64,000 bases of DNA from DATKUC01 sp964577375 (GCA_964577375.1 CAZNYW010000002.1:1-64000); one strand, 5' to 3'; shown: positions 50,624 through 59,847, counted from the first letter of the stretch. Numbers and translations are program-made. The notes: generated by a model not told the origin, from the letters alone.

Positions 50624-52375
50624 ATGCGCCTTGCACTCTTTCTGTTTCTATTCGCAGCTTTCGCGGTTGTTCCCGCCTGCCTGTTTGCGGGCGGCGACCG
50701 GGAGTCAACACCCTGGCACCTGTTCGATCAGGATTGGACCTACGCGTGGGCCGAGCCTCCGACTGCTGCTGACGACACGCTCGACTGGAAACCGATCGCC
50801 TATCCGAGTAATCCTCCGGATCGCGCCGGTCGTTATGCCGTCCGCTTTCGCACCACGCTTCCGGATCTCCTTCCGTCCGACGCCGCTCTTTTTGTACCGA
50901 GCGTAGACACCGCCCTTACGGTGCGCGTCGACGGCTCTCCAGTCTATTCCTTCGGCCTCCCGTCGGGACAATTCGACCACTCTTTCAAGGGGTGGCCATG
51001 GCACCTTATTCCACTCCCGGCCGACGGGGCGGCAAAACAGATCGAGTTTCGAGTCTATTCCGACTACCGGGACATCGGCCTGTGGGGAAGACTTCTGATC
51101 GGCCCCCGAAACGGACTGCTCCTCAACCTGGTGCTGAGGGACGCTCCACGGCTGCTCGTGGCTGCCTCGCTCCTCACCATCGCGCTGCTCGGTGCGCTCA
51201 TCTTCCTCTTCGGACAGGCCCGTCGTGCCTACATCTACATGACAACCCTGACGCTGCTCATGATGCTGCGTGTCGCATCGGATACCTATCTCAAACAGCT
51301 GTTTCTCCCGGCCCCGCTCCTGTGGGAATACCTCAAGGCTGCAACGGCCTTCGCAATCCCCGGCTGTGTGGCGCTCTTTCTGGTCGACATCGTCCGAAAA
51401 CCATTTGACCTCGTGATGAAGTGGTTCGGCTACGTCTATCTTGCTGTGGGGCTCGGGGCCATCGCACTCAGCCTCACCGGTGTTTACCCGGTCTACGTCG
51501 CATACACGCCATCGGAGCTGCTTTTCGGTCTGTTCGCGATGGTTTTCCTGGTGGCGACCTTCGCCTCGCTCCGCCGCGGCAGCAGGGAATCCGCGATCCT
51601 CTTCGCGACCTTCCTGGCGATGGCGCTGCTCAACATCCACGACATTCTCGTGGCCCGCAGCCTGCTCCCCTGGACCGACACCACCGAACACTACATGATA
51701 CTGTTCTTTGCCGCAGGCATTGCCACCGTTGTGGCAATGCGCGTCTCGGGCATGCACAAGGAGATGGGACGCCACGCCGCCGAGCTTGCCGCGCTCAACG
51801 CAGGGCTCGAAGAGACGGTTTTCAGCCGCACCCATGAGCTCGAGGAGGCAAATCGGCAGCTCGCCCTCGAGAAGGAACGTCTCGAGATAGCTTCCAACAC
51901 CGACGAGCTGACGCGGCTGTTCAATCGACGCTACCTTCAAGCGACACTGGAGCGCGAGCTCAGGGCCGCCCACCGCTATAATCACCCGCTTTCGGTGATC
52001 ATGCTCGACCTTGACCACTTCAAGCGTCTCAACGATACCTACGGTCATGTAGAGGGCGATTCAGTGTTGAAGACGATCGCATCGACTATCATCGGTGAGC
52101 TTCGTGACGTCGACTATGCGGCACGCTACGGAGGCGAAGAGTTTCTGGTGGTGCTTCCTCGAACCGACGTATCCGGCGCCCTGAGGGTGGCTGAACGTAT
52201 TCGCGCTGCGGTGGAGGGACACAGCTGGCCGGCGGGACGGGAAACAACGATCAGCGCAGGCGTCGCAGCCCAGATGCCGCGCTCATCGGAACTGAAGATA
52301 AACGAGCTGGTAAGCACGGCAGACGAGGCGCTCTACCGGGCGAAGGCGGGCGGCCGAAACCGCGTCAGCATATAG
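50624..52375 (+). CDS. membrane diguanylate cyclase (7TMR-DISM sensor, 7TM, GGDEF)
   Basis: The architecture is: signal peptide, periplasmic 7TMR-DISM-type jelly-roll domain (~30-165), seven membrane helices (~170-370), coiled coil (~380-420), GGDEF domain (~425-583). The active site reads RYGGEEFLV, an accepted GGEEF variant that makes c-di-GMP, with TDELTRLFNRRYL and DLDHFKRLND metal/substrate motifs. An upstream RxxD inhibitory site is not obvious. PilZ receptors at 30709 and 63046 could respond to its product. The start at 50624 is chosen for the signal peptide; a TTG at 50588 lies next to a TATAAT box. Confidence 0.9.
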   Translation: MRLALFLFLFAAFAVVPACLFAGGDRESTPWHLFDQDWTYAWAEPPTAADDTLDWKPIAYPSNPPDRAGRYAVRFRTTLPDLLPSDAALFVPSVDTALTVRVDGSPVYSFGLPSGQFDHSFKGWPWHLIPLPADGAAKQIEFRVYSDYRDIGLWGRLLIGPRNGLLLNLVLRDAPRLLVAASLLTIALLGALIFLFGQARRAYIYMTTLTLLMMLRVASDTYLKQLFLPAPLLWEYLKAATAFAIPGCVALFLVDIVRKPFDLVMKWFGYVYLAVGLGAIALSLTGVYPVYVAYTPSELLFGLFAMVFLVATFASLRRGSRESAILFATFLAMALLNIHDILVARSLLPWTDTTEHYMILFFAAGIATVVAMRVSGMHKEMGRHAAELAALNAGLEETVFSRTHELEEANRQLALEKERLEIASNTDELTRLFNRRYLQATLERELRAAHRYNHPLSVIMLDLDHFKRLNDTYGHVEGDSVLKTIASTIIGELRDVDYAARYGGEEFLVVLPRTDVSGALRVAERIRAAVEGHSWPAGRETTISAGVAAQMPRSSELKINELVSTADEALYRAKAGGRNRVSI

Positions 52376-52382
52376 ATAGCCA

Positions 52383-52467
52383 TACCGGAGACGGGACTTG
52401 AACCCGTACTCGCCTTGCGGCGAAGGGGATTTTAAGTCCCCTGTGTCTACCATTCCACCACTCCGGC
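52383..52467 (-). tRNA. tRNA-Leu (anticodon TAA)
   Basis: A class II tRNA of 85 nt: acceptor GCCGGAG pairing with CTCCGGT (first pair G-U), D-arm, anticodon stem GGGGA/TCCCC with loop CTTAAAA, a long variable arm (CGCCGCAAGGCG) and the T-arm GTTCAAGTC. The CCA end is not encoded. It lies eight bases from the convergent diguanylate cyclase stop. Confidence 0.96.
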
Positions 52468-52602
52468 CAACCCTCCGCCGCACGCGCGGCCGGCGGGGCG
52501 TCAACACGATGGTCATGTTACCAGTGCCCTATGGGGCGGTCAAGCAGAGGCGTTTCGCCGCGACGGTCATGAGACTCCCGTACAGCGGCAGGGGATTCAT
52601 GT

Positions 52603-53427
52603 ATGAGCAGGCCAAAGAGCGTCGACATTCCGCGAGTCACCGGATCGGTTGATTCCCACTGTCACCTCGCGATCATCCAGGCGAAAGGAGTCGATGTGCG
52701 AGCTCTGCTCGATGACCTGTTCGCTTCGGGCATGCAGTGGATACTCGATGTCGGCGTCGACCTCGAAACTATCCCCGCGCGCAAAAAGCTCGCGGCAGGG
52801 TTCCCGCGGGTACTGAAGAGTCACGGACTCTATCCCTCCGTGGCCGAAGATGACGCTCTTGAGCAGCAGCTGCGCCTCCTCGAAGAGCATTGCACGCGGG
52901 AGCAACCAGTGGCGATAGGAGAGATAGGCCTTGATTTTCATCGCGGCTACGCGACGCCGGACCGCCAGCGGGATCTGTTCCAGCAACAACTCGACCTTGC
53001 ACGCAGGCTCTCGCTGCCGGTGGTTATTCACAACCGAGAAGCTGACTCAGAGCTTCTCGAGGATCTGTCCGCCGCGCGGCTCGACCCCACCGGTGTGATG
53101 CACTGTTTCTCGGGCGACATACACCACGCCCGTCGTTGCCTGGAAGCGGGATATTACATTTCATTCGCCGGTAACGTCACCTTCAGGAATGCGGAACAAT
53201 TGCGCGAGGTTGCCAGGTTCGTGCCGGCCGACCGGCTTCTTCTGGAGACCGACGCTCCCTACCTGGCGCCCGATCCGCTGCGCGGCCGCGTGAACCACCC
53301 CGGACTTGTGAATTTCACCTACCGCCGGGTTGCCGAACTGCGTGGTGTATCGGTCGAAGAGCTTGCCCGAGCGGTGAGGGATAACTTCGTCCGGCTGTTC
53401 GCGGTAGCGGAGGATTTCAGCCCCTGA
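52603..53427 (+). CDS. TatD-family metal-dependent deoxyribonuclease
   Basis: The 274-aa TIM-barrel hydrolase has metal motifs DSHCHL (about 17-22), GEIGLDFHR, VIHNREA, MHCFSG and LLETDAPYLAP. TatD enzymes degrade DNA (3'-5' exonuclease) in repair or apoptosis-like processes, and some act on D-aminoacyl-tRNA. The start ATG at 52603 has no clear Shine-Dalgarno sequence. Its 3' end overlaps the convergent histidine kinase gene by 11 bases. Confidence 0.93.
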   Translation: MSRPKSVDIPRVTGSVDSHCHLAIIQAKGVDVRALLDDLFASGMQWILDVGVDLETIPARKKLAAGFPRVLKSHGLYPSVAEDDALEQQLRLLEEHCTREQPVAIGEIGLDFHRGYATPDRQRDLFQQQLDLARRLSLPVVIHNREADSELLEDLSAARLDPTGVMHCFSGDIHHARRCLEAGYYISFAGNVTFRNAEQLREVARFVPADRLLLETDAPYLAPDPLRGRVNHPGLVNFTYRRVAELRGVSVEELARAVRDNFVRLFAVAEDFSP

Positions 53428-54586
53428 GAGGCAGACGCATGATGACCACGGTTCCCTTTCCGGGTGTACTCTGCACATCGAGGCTTCCGTGGTGCGCTTC
53501 CACGATGTTCTTGACGATGACCATTCCCAGCCCGGTTCCACCGCTCTTCGAGGACGAGTAGAAGGGCTCGAATATTCGCTTCAGCACATCAGGCGCCATG
53601 CCCTCGCCGTCGTCCTTCACGGTGAATATCAGGGTATCGTCCTCCCCCGTGACATTGAGCGACAACGTGCCTCCGTGCCCCATCGCTTTTCGTGCATTTT
53701 CGGCAAGGTTGATAAGGACTCGCAGCATCCGTTCTTCGTCGAGTATTACCGGCGTCTCGACGTCCGATGTGAAGTCCATCTTCAGATTCCGCGAAGCGTA
53801 GCGATCCGCGAGATAGCCGCGCAGCTTCTCGAACAACGCCGGTATGGTCGTCACCGACATGTTTAGCCGGATCTCGCCACGCGAGTAGTCCAGCAGTTCG
53901 CTCGCTATGAAGTTGAGCCGGTCGGCCTCACGAACTACCTTCAGTGCGTGCTCCCGGGTCTTCTCCGGATCATCCGCGGTCATCGCGATCATTTCTCCGT
54001 AGCTCTTCACTATTGAGATTGGATTCCGGATATCATGCAGAATCAGCGACGAGAATTTTCCGAGGTTGGAAAGACGCTCTGCACGAAGGAGCTCCTCCTG
54101 AGCTTCACGCAGCTGCCGGTTCGCGGCCTCGAGCTCGACATTCTGTCTCCGCAGGTCGTCCACGAAGCTGTCGTTGCTCTTTCGAACCATCGCCGACAGC
54201 GACCGCAGCAGCGAAAGTGCGACGTTCGAGTTGCTCTTGAGCACGCTTGTGAACGCTTCACGGAGCAGATAGATCACCCGCACGTCGGTCCGGGCGACGA
54301 TGGTCGCACTGCGCGGAAGATCATCTATCAGCGCCATTTCGCCGAAGAGGTGTCCCTCGCCGTGCACGGCCAGAAGATCTCGGTCGGACTCGTCGAAATC
54401 CTTCCACACCTCTACCTGACCCTTTCTGACGATGTAGAGCTTGTCCGCACGGGAGGTCTCCCGAAAGACCACCTCGCCTGCCTTGAAGTTCTCCTCGCGT
54501 GCGAGCTCGGCAATCTTCTGGATCTCATCGTCCGTCAGGTCCTGAAAGAAGTAGGCCTGACGCAGAAAGGCGTAGTAGTCGGTCAT
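53417..54586 (-). CDS. soluble histidine kinase with N-terminal cyclic-nucleotide-binding-like domain
   Basis: Residues ~10-125 form a cNMP-binding fold (GEVVFRETSRADKLYIVRKGQVEVW... GEMALIDDLPRSATIVA). A coiled coil leads to the H-box LILHDIRNPISIVKSYGEMI with the phosphorylated His. The ATPase domain has N-box NLAENARKA, G1 DDGEGM and G2 GGTGLGMVIVKN. No membrane helix and no receiver domain are present, so it acts in the cytoplasm on an unknown partner. The ATG at 54586 follows GAGGAG; the TTG at 54601 is an alternative. It starts directly behind the flaA terminator. Confidence 0.9.
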   Translation of the reverse strand: MTDYYAFLRQAYFFQDLTDDEIQKIAELAREENFKAGEVVFRETSRADKLYIVRKGQVEVWKDFDESDRDLLAVHGEGHLFGEMALIDDLPRSATIVARTDVRVIYLLREAFTSVLKSNSNVALSLLRSLSAMVRKSNDSFVDDLRRQNVELEAANRQLREAQEELLRAERLSNLGKFSSLILHDIRNPISIVKSYGEMIAMTADDPEKTREHALKVVREADRLNFIASELLDYSRGEIRLNMSVTTIPALFEKLRGYLADRYASRNLKMDFTSDVETPVILDEERMLRVLINLAENARKAMGHGGTLSLNVTGEDDTLIFTVKDDGEGMAPDVLKRIFEPFYSSSKSGGTGLGMVIVKNIVEAHHGSLDVQSTPGKGTVVIMRLPLRG

Positions 54587-54597
54587 CAGCTCCTCAT

Positions 54598-54633
54598 ACA
54601 AAAAGAGTCCTCAAGGTTTCTTGAGGACTCTTT
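54598..54633 (-). terminator. rho-independent terminator after the flaA operon
   Basis: A perfect 14-bp stem (AAAGAGTCCTCAAG / CTTGAGGACTCTTT) with a four-base loop ends in a T-run on the minus strand. It lies 40 bases after the stop of the second flaA gene and immediately before the histidine kinase start, so kinase expression may depend on read-through or its own promoter. Confidence 0.9.
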
Positions 54634-54672
54634 CGACGCGCAATTCAATCTGTTTGACGCCCAATCGGCGGA

Positions 54673-55377
54673 TTACCAGATATCGGGGATGTCGTCCTTG
54701 TCACGGCTCAGATCCGCGAAAAGGTCGGTTACCGCACGAAGATCGTCGAAGTAGACATAGTACGTACCGTAAGTTTCGAGCAACGCCGGATCGATAATGA
54801 ATCCGAGAATTGTGATTCCACCTCGGCCCGGGTAGTGTATGTTCCGCTGCTGGATATTCGGCGGGATCGCGCATGTAAGCTGGCGCCAGCCGGTGAAGTT
54901 CAGCTTGCCCATATCGATGACATCGACGTTGCCGAACTGATCCTGAACCACCAGCTTCAACATATGGTTGAAGTTGCGACCGACGACCCACACGGATACT
55001 GTCTTGGTGATACCGGGAACAGTGAGCGGTCGAATCGGCTGGATGAAAATCTCGGTGTTGCCACGGCGGAAGAACTGGACCTTCACGCCAAGGACGTACT
55101 TGTCCTCGCCGCCGACATTCAGCTGCTGTTCCTGGGGAATCGGCTTGCGGTCGGCAGGAGCTCCTTCGAACCGGCGCCTCTGGATGATTCCCTCGTCCAC
55201 CGGCATGAAGACCTTCCACATTCCGGGATCTTCGAACTTGGAGACGGAGATTTCCTGTAGTGCCTGCTGAGCGGTGTCGACGCCGATCTGTGCCGGATTC
55301 GGTGTGGTCGTGGTCTGGGCGAACGCAGGAAATGAAAGAATAATCAATGTAACGGCTACTAGAACAGCGTGCTTCAT
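54673..55377 (-). CDS. flaA: flagellar filament sheath protein FlaA (paralogue)
   Basis: The 234-aa secreted protein has signal peptide VAVTLIILSFPAFA, cleaved near residue 21. Spirochaete FlaA features follow: VSKFEDPGMWKVFMPVDEG, then the beta-rich region ILGFIIDPALLETYGTYYVYFDDLRAVTDLF. FlaA forms the outer layer of periplasmic flagella and affects filament shape. It is the second gene of a two-gene unit, 15 bases after its paralogue, and is followed by a strong terminator. Confidence 0.9.
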   Translation of the reverse strand: MKHAVLVAVTLIILSFPAFAQTTTTPNPAQIGVDTAQQALQEISVSKFEDPGMWKVFMPVDEGIIQRRRFEGAPADRKPIPQEQQLNVGGEDKYVLGVKVQFFRRGNTEIFIQPIRPLTVPGITKTVSVWVVGRNFNHMLKLVVQDQFGNVDVIDMGKLNFTGWRQLTCAIPPNIQQRNIHYPGRGGITILGFIIDPALLETYGTYYVYFDDLRAVTDLFADLSRDKDDIPDIW

Positions 55378-55392
55378 CTCATACTCTCCTGT

Positions 55393-56172
55393 TTACTTTC
55401 CCTGTGATCCGGACGACGACTGCTGCCCGCTCTGTGAGTTCGAACGCGCCTGTGACCAGAGTTGCTGCACGTAGCTCGGATTGGTGAGACTTTCTCCGTC
55501 CCAGGGGGATTCAAAGGTATCGGTGAGAACCTTGATTTGATTTATGTAGATATAGAAGTCGGCAACCGATTCGTTTGGCGTGGTCCAGATCACCAGCTTC
55601 AGCAGCTGAAGGCTCTTTGTCGACGGCAGTGTGGAAACGGACTGCGGAATCGATGTCGGGATATCGACCTGCAGATCCTTCCAGCCGCGGAAGTCCAGAT
55701 TGCCCAGCTGCAGCACGTGCACGATTCCCCGGTAGTCTCTCACCTGAGCTTCCACGTAGAACGCGTGGAAAGAGCCCCACATCCACACATCGAGATTCTT
55801 CACCCGCCCCGGAAGAGTGATCGGGGTAGGAACCAGATTCCCGTCCTGCCCTTTTTCCGCCGGAGTTATCTCGATGTAGTTGTAGGCCAACCGGTCGAAC
55901 TTGCCGTGAATACCCAGTGATCGAACGTCCTCGTTCTGGGGCATGGTGCGAAAAAGAGCATCCGGCCACGTTTTCACCAACGCCGACTGAGGATAATCCT
56001 TGGTAGCAAACTTGCTGCCGGTGACAATCCACTGATGCTTACTGGGTTGGATAAAGTTTTCCACGATAATCGATTGAATGTTCTGGGTGACTTCGTCGGC
56101 AAAAGCCACTGCATTTGCGGAGAGCAAAAGCACGGCAAACAGGCTTAAGGAGAGCAGACCGCCTCGTCTCAT
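55393..56172 (-). CDS. flaA: flagellar filament sheath protein FlaA (paralogue)
   Basis: The 259-aa secreted protein has a signal peptide (LSLFAVLLLSANAVAFA) and the FlaA-type core: IIVENFIQPSKHQWIVTG, LPGRVKNLDVWMWGSFHAFYVEAQVRDYRG, LDFRGWKDLQVDIP and DFYIYINQIKVLTDTF. It ends in a Ser/Gln-rich tail. It is preceded by AAGGAGCG before the ATG and by a consensus sigma70 promoter. Together with the next gene it provides two sheath subunits, as in Treponema and Brachyspira. Confidence 0.9.
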   Translation of the reverse strand: MRRGGLLSLSLFAVLLLSANAVAFADEVTQNIQSIIVENFIQPSKHQWIVTGSKFATKDYPQSALVKTWPDALFRTMPQNEDVRSLGIHGKFDRLAYNYIEITPAEKGQDGNLVPTPITLPGRVKNLDVWMWGSFHAFYVEAQVRDYRGIVHVLQLGNLDFRGWKDLQVDIPTSIPQSVSTLPSTKSLQLLKLVIWTTPNESVADFYIYINQIKVLTDTFESPWDGESLTNPSYVQQLWSQARSNSQSGQQSSSGSQGK

Positions 56173-56220
56173 TATTCGCTCCTTCGTCGACGGTACTTGG
56201 ATTGCTCCAAGTTACAGTGA

Positions 56221-56249
56221 ATTATATTTCTATCGAAAACCTTTGTCAA
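56221..56249 (-). promoter_or_regulatory. consensus sigma70 promoter of the flaA operon
   Basis: On the minus strand TTGACA (56249-56244), a 17-bp spacer and TATAAT (56226-56221) match the sigma70 consensus perfectly. The start site would be near 56214, giving a ~40-base leader ending in AAGGAG. Unlike class III flagellar genes, no sigma28-type (TAAA / GCCGATAA) motif is seen. Confidence 0.85.
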
Positions 56250-56365
56250 ACAGTTTTCCGGAAACAAATTATCTCGCTGGCATTACGAGCAGGCGCAGAC
56301 CCGCGACGCGGGGAATTCCGACGGATCACCCCACTTCGTACTCCACAGTATCGGCAGGCAGGGTC

Positions 56366-57250
56366 TTAAAATTTAGCCGGTGCGGCCGACCCGGCCGGGT
56401 AGACGACCACGGCCGGGACAGTGATTTCCGGAGGAAGCTTCTTTCCGGCCCTGATCACCGCGTTCACCGCCGACCGCAACGGTTCCTCGACGGAACAGAG
56501 AATGCGGTCGCCGTAGGCTTCCGTTCCCATGAGGTCGGGAAGAACAACCTTTGAATCGGTTCCCGCCAGAAGATCCATGCAGTAGGAGTTGCCGCTTCCC
56601 ACAAACAACGCATAGCCGACTGCATGAGCGCCTTTCGCCTCCTGGATGACCGAGCGAAGCTCGTCCCGGTCCGGCGGCACCGTATAGGTGAGATAGTGCA
56701 CCTTGTCTCCCGCTTCCGGTCCGTCCGCGGCTGCCACTCCACGCCTGAAGGACTCGAGATCCGATCGCCGACCGGCAGTGTCTGCAAGGAACAGGGCCCA
56801 CGCCCCGCCGCCGGCGTTGCTCCGGCCGGTCGCGTGCCGTGAGGCGAGGTAGCGCCCGAACGCCTCCCCCGCCGAGCTCATCGCCCCGCTGCGGTCGAAT
56901 CGAACTGTGGTCTTCGAGTCTTCCGTTCCGCCGATCAAGACGATTCTCGCGTCTGGAAATGCGTTTGAAATGGGCCGGGCGTCGGGTACAAGCAGGGGCG
57001 TCAGAACAACGGTTGAGTCTGAAAGCGGGAGCCTGCGGATCGCAGCCTGACCGGGATCCGGCGGTATCACGATGCCCCGGATCGATACCCCGTCTGTCCG
57101 GCCCAGTCCCTTGAGCACCTCGTCGATCGAACCCGGCTCATGGGCGGCAGCGTACATGGAATCGATCAGCACGACGAAATCCGACCGGGTTGAACAGCCG
57201 GCGCAAAGGAACAGGACGCAGAGCAGTGTCGCAACCGCCGTTCGAATCAC
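56366..57250 (-). CDS. lipoprotein with periplasmic-binding-protein-like fold
   Basis: The 294-aa lipoprotein has a lipobox (LLCVLFLCAGC, Cys at about 19) and then repeating alpha/beta segments of a type I periplasmic-binding fold: FVVLIDSMYAAAHEPGSI, ARIVLIGGTE, AVGYALFVGSGNSYC and GTEAYGDRILCSVEEPLRSAVNAVI. That resembles BMP/LacI-type sensors. No permease genes are adjacent, so it may be a sensor rather than a transporter component. Its start follows the stop of a six-TM protein gene by three bases. Confidence 0.75.
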   Translation of the reverse strand: MIRTAVATLLCVLFLCAGCSTRSDFVVLIDSMYAAAHEPGSIDEVLKGLGRTDGVSIRGIVIPPDPGQAAIRRLPLSDSTVVLTPLLVPDARPISNAFPDARIVLIGGTEDSKTTVRFDRSGAMSSAGEAFGRYLASRHATGRSNAGGGAWALFLADTAGRRSDLESFRRGVAAADGPEAGDKVHYLTYTVPPDRDELRSVIQEAKGAHAVGYALFVGSGNSYCMDLLAGTDSKVVLPDLMGTEAYGDRILCSVEEPLRSAVNAVIRAGKKLPPEITVPAVVVYPAGSAAPAKF

Positions 57251-57253
57251 GTA

Positions 57254-57943
57254 TCAGAACCGCAACGGCAGATACAGCCGCACCATGGCGTAGCCCCCCC
57301 CGATGCCGGCCAGGAAAAAACCTGCGGTAATCAGATAGGGCAATGCGCCCGCGTTCGTAACATGGTACATGGCGATGAGACCGCCGAGGGCGGGACCTGC
57401 GGCAGCGGCGGTGATGTAGAGATAGCGCGTGAACATGCGCTCCTCGTAGAAGGCAACGACGCCGCTCGGCACAAGGATCATGAGAACAACGCGAATTGTC
57501 GGCAGGAGAAACAGTGTATAGGGACTGAAGTAATGTGCGTGAGTGAAGAGGTCGACAAAACCGGCAACGGTGTAGTACCCGGCGAAGAACGCGACAAGCC
57601 CAAGGAAACGATCAATTCTGGTCTCGTGCCAGAGACTGCGGCTGAACAGAAAGAAACAGCCGACTATGAGTGCCACCGGGAGAAGCAGCTCATCCATGAA
57701 ATAGTGAAGGAAGATGGTGGTAGGCATGTAATAGAGAGGAAAGATGGGAGAGAGGACGCTCATAACGATAGCGACTATTGCGTAACTTATCGCTCCCTTG
57801 ACCGCCGGAACCACCGTTATCCGGGTCGGCATTCCGTGAGCCTCGAGAAGCATGACGATGAACACGTAGGCGAGCGGCACGGCCGTGAGCAGGTAGACTA
57901 CCATGATGTGGGTGACGCTATCATGAAATGTCCGGCTGTTCAA
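57254..57943 (-). CDS. multi-pass membrane protein of unknown function, 229 aa
   Basis: Six to seven hydrophobic helices are visible from residue ~12 onward (VVYLLTAVPLAYVFIVMLL, AISYAIVAIVMSVLSPIFPLYYM, LLPVALIVGCFFLFS, GYYTVAGFVDLF, LLPTIRVVLMILVPSGVV, and two near the C-terminus). I do not recognise the family. It is immediately upstream of, and probably co-expressed with, the binding-protein-like lipoprotein gene. Confidence 0.7.
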   Translation of the reverse strand: MNSRTFHDSVTHIMVVYLLTAVPLAYVFIVMLLEAHGMPTRITVVPAVKGAISYAIVAIVMSVLSPIFPLYYMPTTIFLHYFMDELLLPVALIVGCFFLFSRSLWHETRIDRFLGLVAFFAGYYTVAGFVDLFTHAHYFSPYTLFLLPTIRVVLMILVPSGVVAFYEERMFTRYLYITAAAAGPALGGLIAMYHVTNAGALPYLITAGFFLAGIGGGYAMVRLYLPLRF

Positions 57944-57972
57944 GCCGGACCGGTTTCCAAAGATGATCGAGC

Positions 57973-58001
57973 TTGACAGAAATGGGGCGTCCCACTAGGA
58001 T
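57973..58001 (+). promoter_or_regulatory. promoter of metX, leaderless arrangement
   Basis: TTGACA (57973-57978), a 17-bp spacer and TAGGAT (57996-58001) precede the metX ATG (58011) by nine bases. The predicted transcript would have only two or three untranslated bases and no Shine-Dalgarno sequence. Confidence 0.6.
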
Positions 58002-58010
58002 TGGCACAAT

Positions 58011-59195
58011 ATGGCGGAACCAGTTCGCGTCGGTCCCGACGGTCCGGAAAACGATGACCGCGCCGGCGACGATATCGGCATTGTCACACCTCAGGAGTAC
58101 ACCTTCGGGTCCGTCGGAAAGGGCGTACGTCTCGACAGCGGAAAGGACTTCGGTCCGGTCACCGTACGCTATGAAACCTACGGCGAGCTGAACGAGGATC
58201 GTTCGAACGTGATTCTCGTAGTCCACGCGTTCTCGGGTGATGCCCACGTCGCCGGCCTGCACACGCCGGAGGACCGCCATCGCGGATGGTGGGATGCGAT
58301 GGTTGGCCCTGGCAAGGCGTTCGACACCCGCAAGTACTTCATCCTTTGCTCCAACGTACTCGGTGGTTGTCAGGGGACCACCGGACCCGGGTCCATCAAT
58401 CCGGAGACCGGCGCCCCCTACGCGCTCACCTTCCCGGTAATAACCGTTCACGATATGGTCGAAGTTCAGCGCATCCTGCTCGATTACCTCGGAATCGAGC
58501 GTGTGATGGCGGTGGTCGGCGGCTCCATGGGGGGCATGCAGGCACTTGACTGGGCGGTGAGCTATCCGGACAGGGTCCAGGCTGCCATAGTGCTCGCCTC
58601 GACGGCTCGTCTCACCGCCCAGGGCATCGCGTTCAACGCGGTGGGCAGGAACGCAATAACCTCCGACGTTCTGTGGAACAACGGGGAATATTATGGAAAA
58701 GAACCACCTGCCCGGGGTCTGTCGATCGCGCGGATGGTAGGTCACATTACCTATCTCTCGGACGAATCGATGGGGCTGAAGTTCGGCCGAAAGCTGCGCG
58801 AGCGCGCCCAGTACGGTTTTGATTTCAATGACCAGTTCGAAGTAGAGAGCTATCTCGAATACCAGGGCGGCAAGTTCGTCGACCGGTTCGATGCCAACTC
58901 CTATATCTACCTTTCCAAGGCGATGGACTATTACGACCTCGGTGAACGCTACGGCGGGCTCGATGCAGCCTTCGCGCGCTGCGATTCGAAGTTCCTCGTG
59001 GTCAGCTTTACCTCCGACTGGCTCTACCCCTCCTACCAGTCAAAGGAGATGGTCTTCAGCCTCATGCGAAACGGAAAGGACGTCTCCTATATCGAGCTCA
59101 ACTGCCCCTTCGGGCACGATTCGTTTCTGCTCGAAACGGATCGGCAGACCGGAATCCTCGCCTCATTTCTGGAAACGGTGTATGGACGCGGCTGA
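58011..59195 (+). CDS. metX: homoserine O-acyltransferase (MetX)
   Basis: The alpha/beta hydrolase-fold enzyme (394 aa) activates homoserine for methionine synthesis. The nucleophile elbow is GGSMGGMQ (Ser at about 172); the catalytic Asp is in TSDWLYP and the His in CPFGHDSFLLE. The oxyanion and substrate region VVHAFSGDAHVAG is present. Acetyl-CoA is the usual donor for this family, but succinyl-CoA cannot be excluded from sequence alone. It overlaps metW by 14 bases. Confidence 0.93.
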   Translation: MAEPVRVGPDGPENDDRAGDDIGIVTPQEYTFGSVGKGVRLDSGKDFGPVTVRYETYGELNEDRSNVILVVHAFSGDAHVAGLHTPEDRHRGWWDAMVGPGKAFDTRKYFILCSNVLGGCQGTTGPGSINPETGAPYALTFPVITVHDMVEVQRILLDYLGIERVMAVVGGSMGGMQALDWAVSYPDRVQAAIVLASTARLTAQGIAFNAVGRNAITSDVLWNNGEYYGKEPPARGLSIARMVGHITYLSDESMGLKFGRKLRERAQYGFDFNDQFEVESYLEYQGGKFVDRFDANSYIYLSKAMDYYDLGERYGGLDAAFARCDSKFLVVSFTSDWLYPSYQSKEMVFSLMRNGKDVSYIELNCPFGHDSFLLETDRQTGILASFLETVYGRG

Positions 59196-59823
59196 CAGAC
59201 AGCATTTTCGATACGAAGACATCGTCGATCTTGTGGAACCCGAAAGCCGTGTGCTCGATCTTGGATGCGGCGACGGTGAGCTCCTCGACAAGCTGATCAG
59301 AGACAAGAAGGTCCGCGGCCGCGGCGTGGAAATCGAAGAGGAGATGATCAGGGCGTGCGTTTCGAAGGGGCTCTCGGTCTTTCAGGGCAACCTGGATGAG
59401 GGGCTGAAGGACTACGGCACCGCTTCCTACGACTACGTGATCCTCAACCAGACTCTCCAGGTGGTACACAACCCGGTGCTCCTTATGCGGGAAATGCTGC
59501 GGGTCGGCCGCCGGGTTATCGTCAGCTTTCCCAACTTCGCCTACTGGCGGAACCGTCTTCAGCTTCTGTTCCTCGGAAGGATGCCTGTCACCGGAACGCT
59601 TCCCTATGAATGGTACAACACTCCCAATATCCACCTCTGCACAAGGAGAGACTTCCTGACGCTCTGCAGGGAGCTCGGAGCGCCTGTGCGGCAGGAGATC
59701 AGCGTGAAGCGGTCGAAGCCCATCGGAGGCCCGGTACGTAACCTGCGCGCCACCGAAGTCTGCTTTGTGCTCGAAGGACAGACAGGCGCCCGACTGGACG
59801 AGTACAGGCACAATCTGTTATAG
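59182..59823 (+). CDS. metW: methionine biosynthesis protein MetW, SAM-methyltransferase fold
   Basis: The 213-aa protein has the MetW profile: VEPESRVLDLGCGDGELLDKLI (about 16-37), DYVILNQTLQVV, and the long C-terminal signature FPNFAYWRNRLQLLFLGRMPVTGTLPYEWYNTPNIHLCT-type segment. MetW is required for full MetX activity in several bacteria and is almost always encoded directly after metX. The start at 59182 lies within the metX end. Confidence 0.93.
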   Translation: MDAADRQHFRYEDIVDLVEPESRVLDLGCGDGELLDKLIRDKKVRGRGVEIEEEMIRACVSKGLSVFQGNLDEGLKDYGTASYDYVILNQTLQVVHNPVLLMREMLRVGRRVIVSFPNFAYWRNRLQLLFLGRMPVTGTLPYEWYNTPNIHLCTRRDFLTLCRELGAPVRQEISVKRSKPIGGPVRNLRATEVCFVLEGQTGARLDEYRHNLL

Positions 59824-59847
59824 TAAATCACACTGGTATAGGGATAT

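Noticed and set aside
50705..52048. 447-codon minus-strand frame opposite the diguanylate cyclase gene
   Set aside because: Antisense shadow rich in His, Glu and Arg, with no fold-like pattern; the plus-strand gene is clear.
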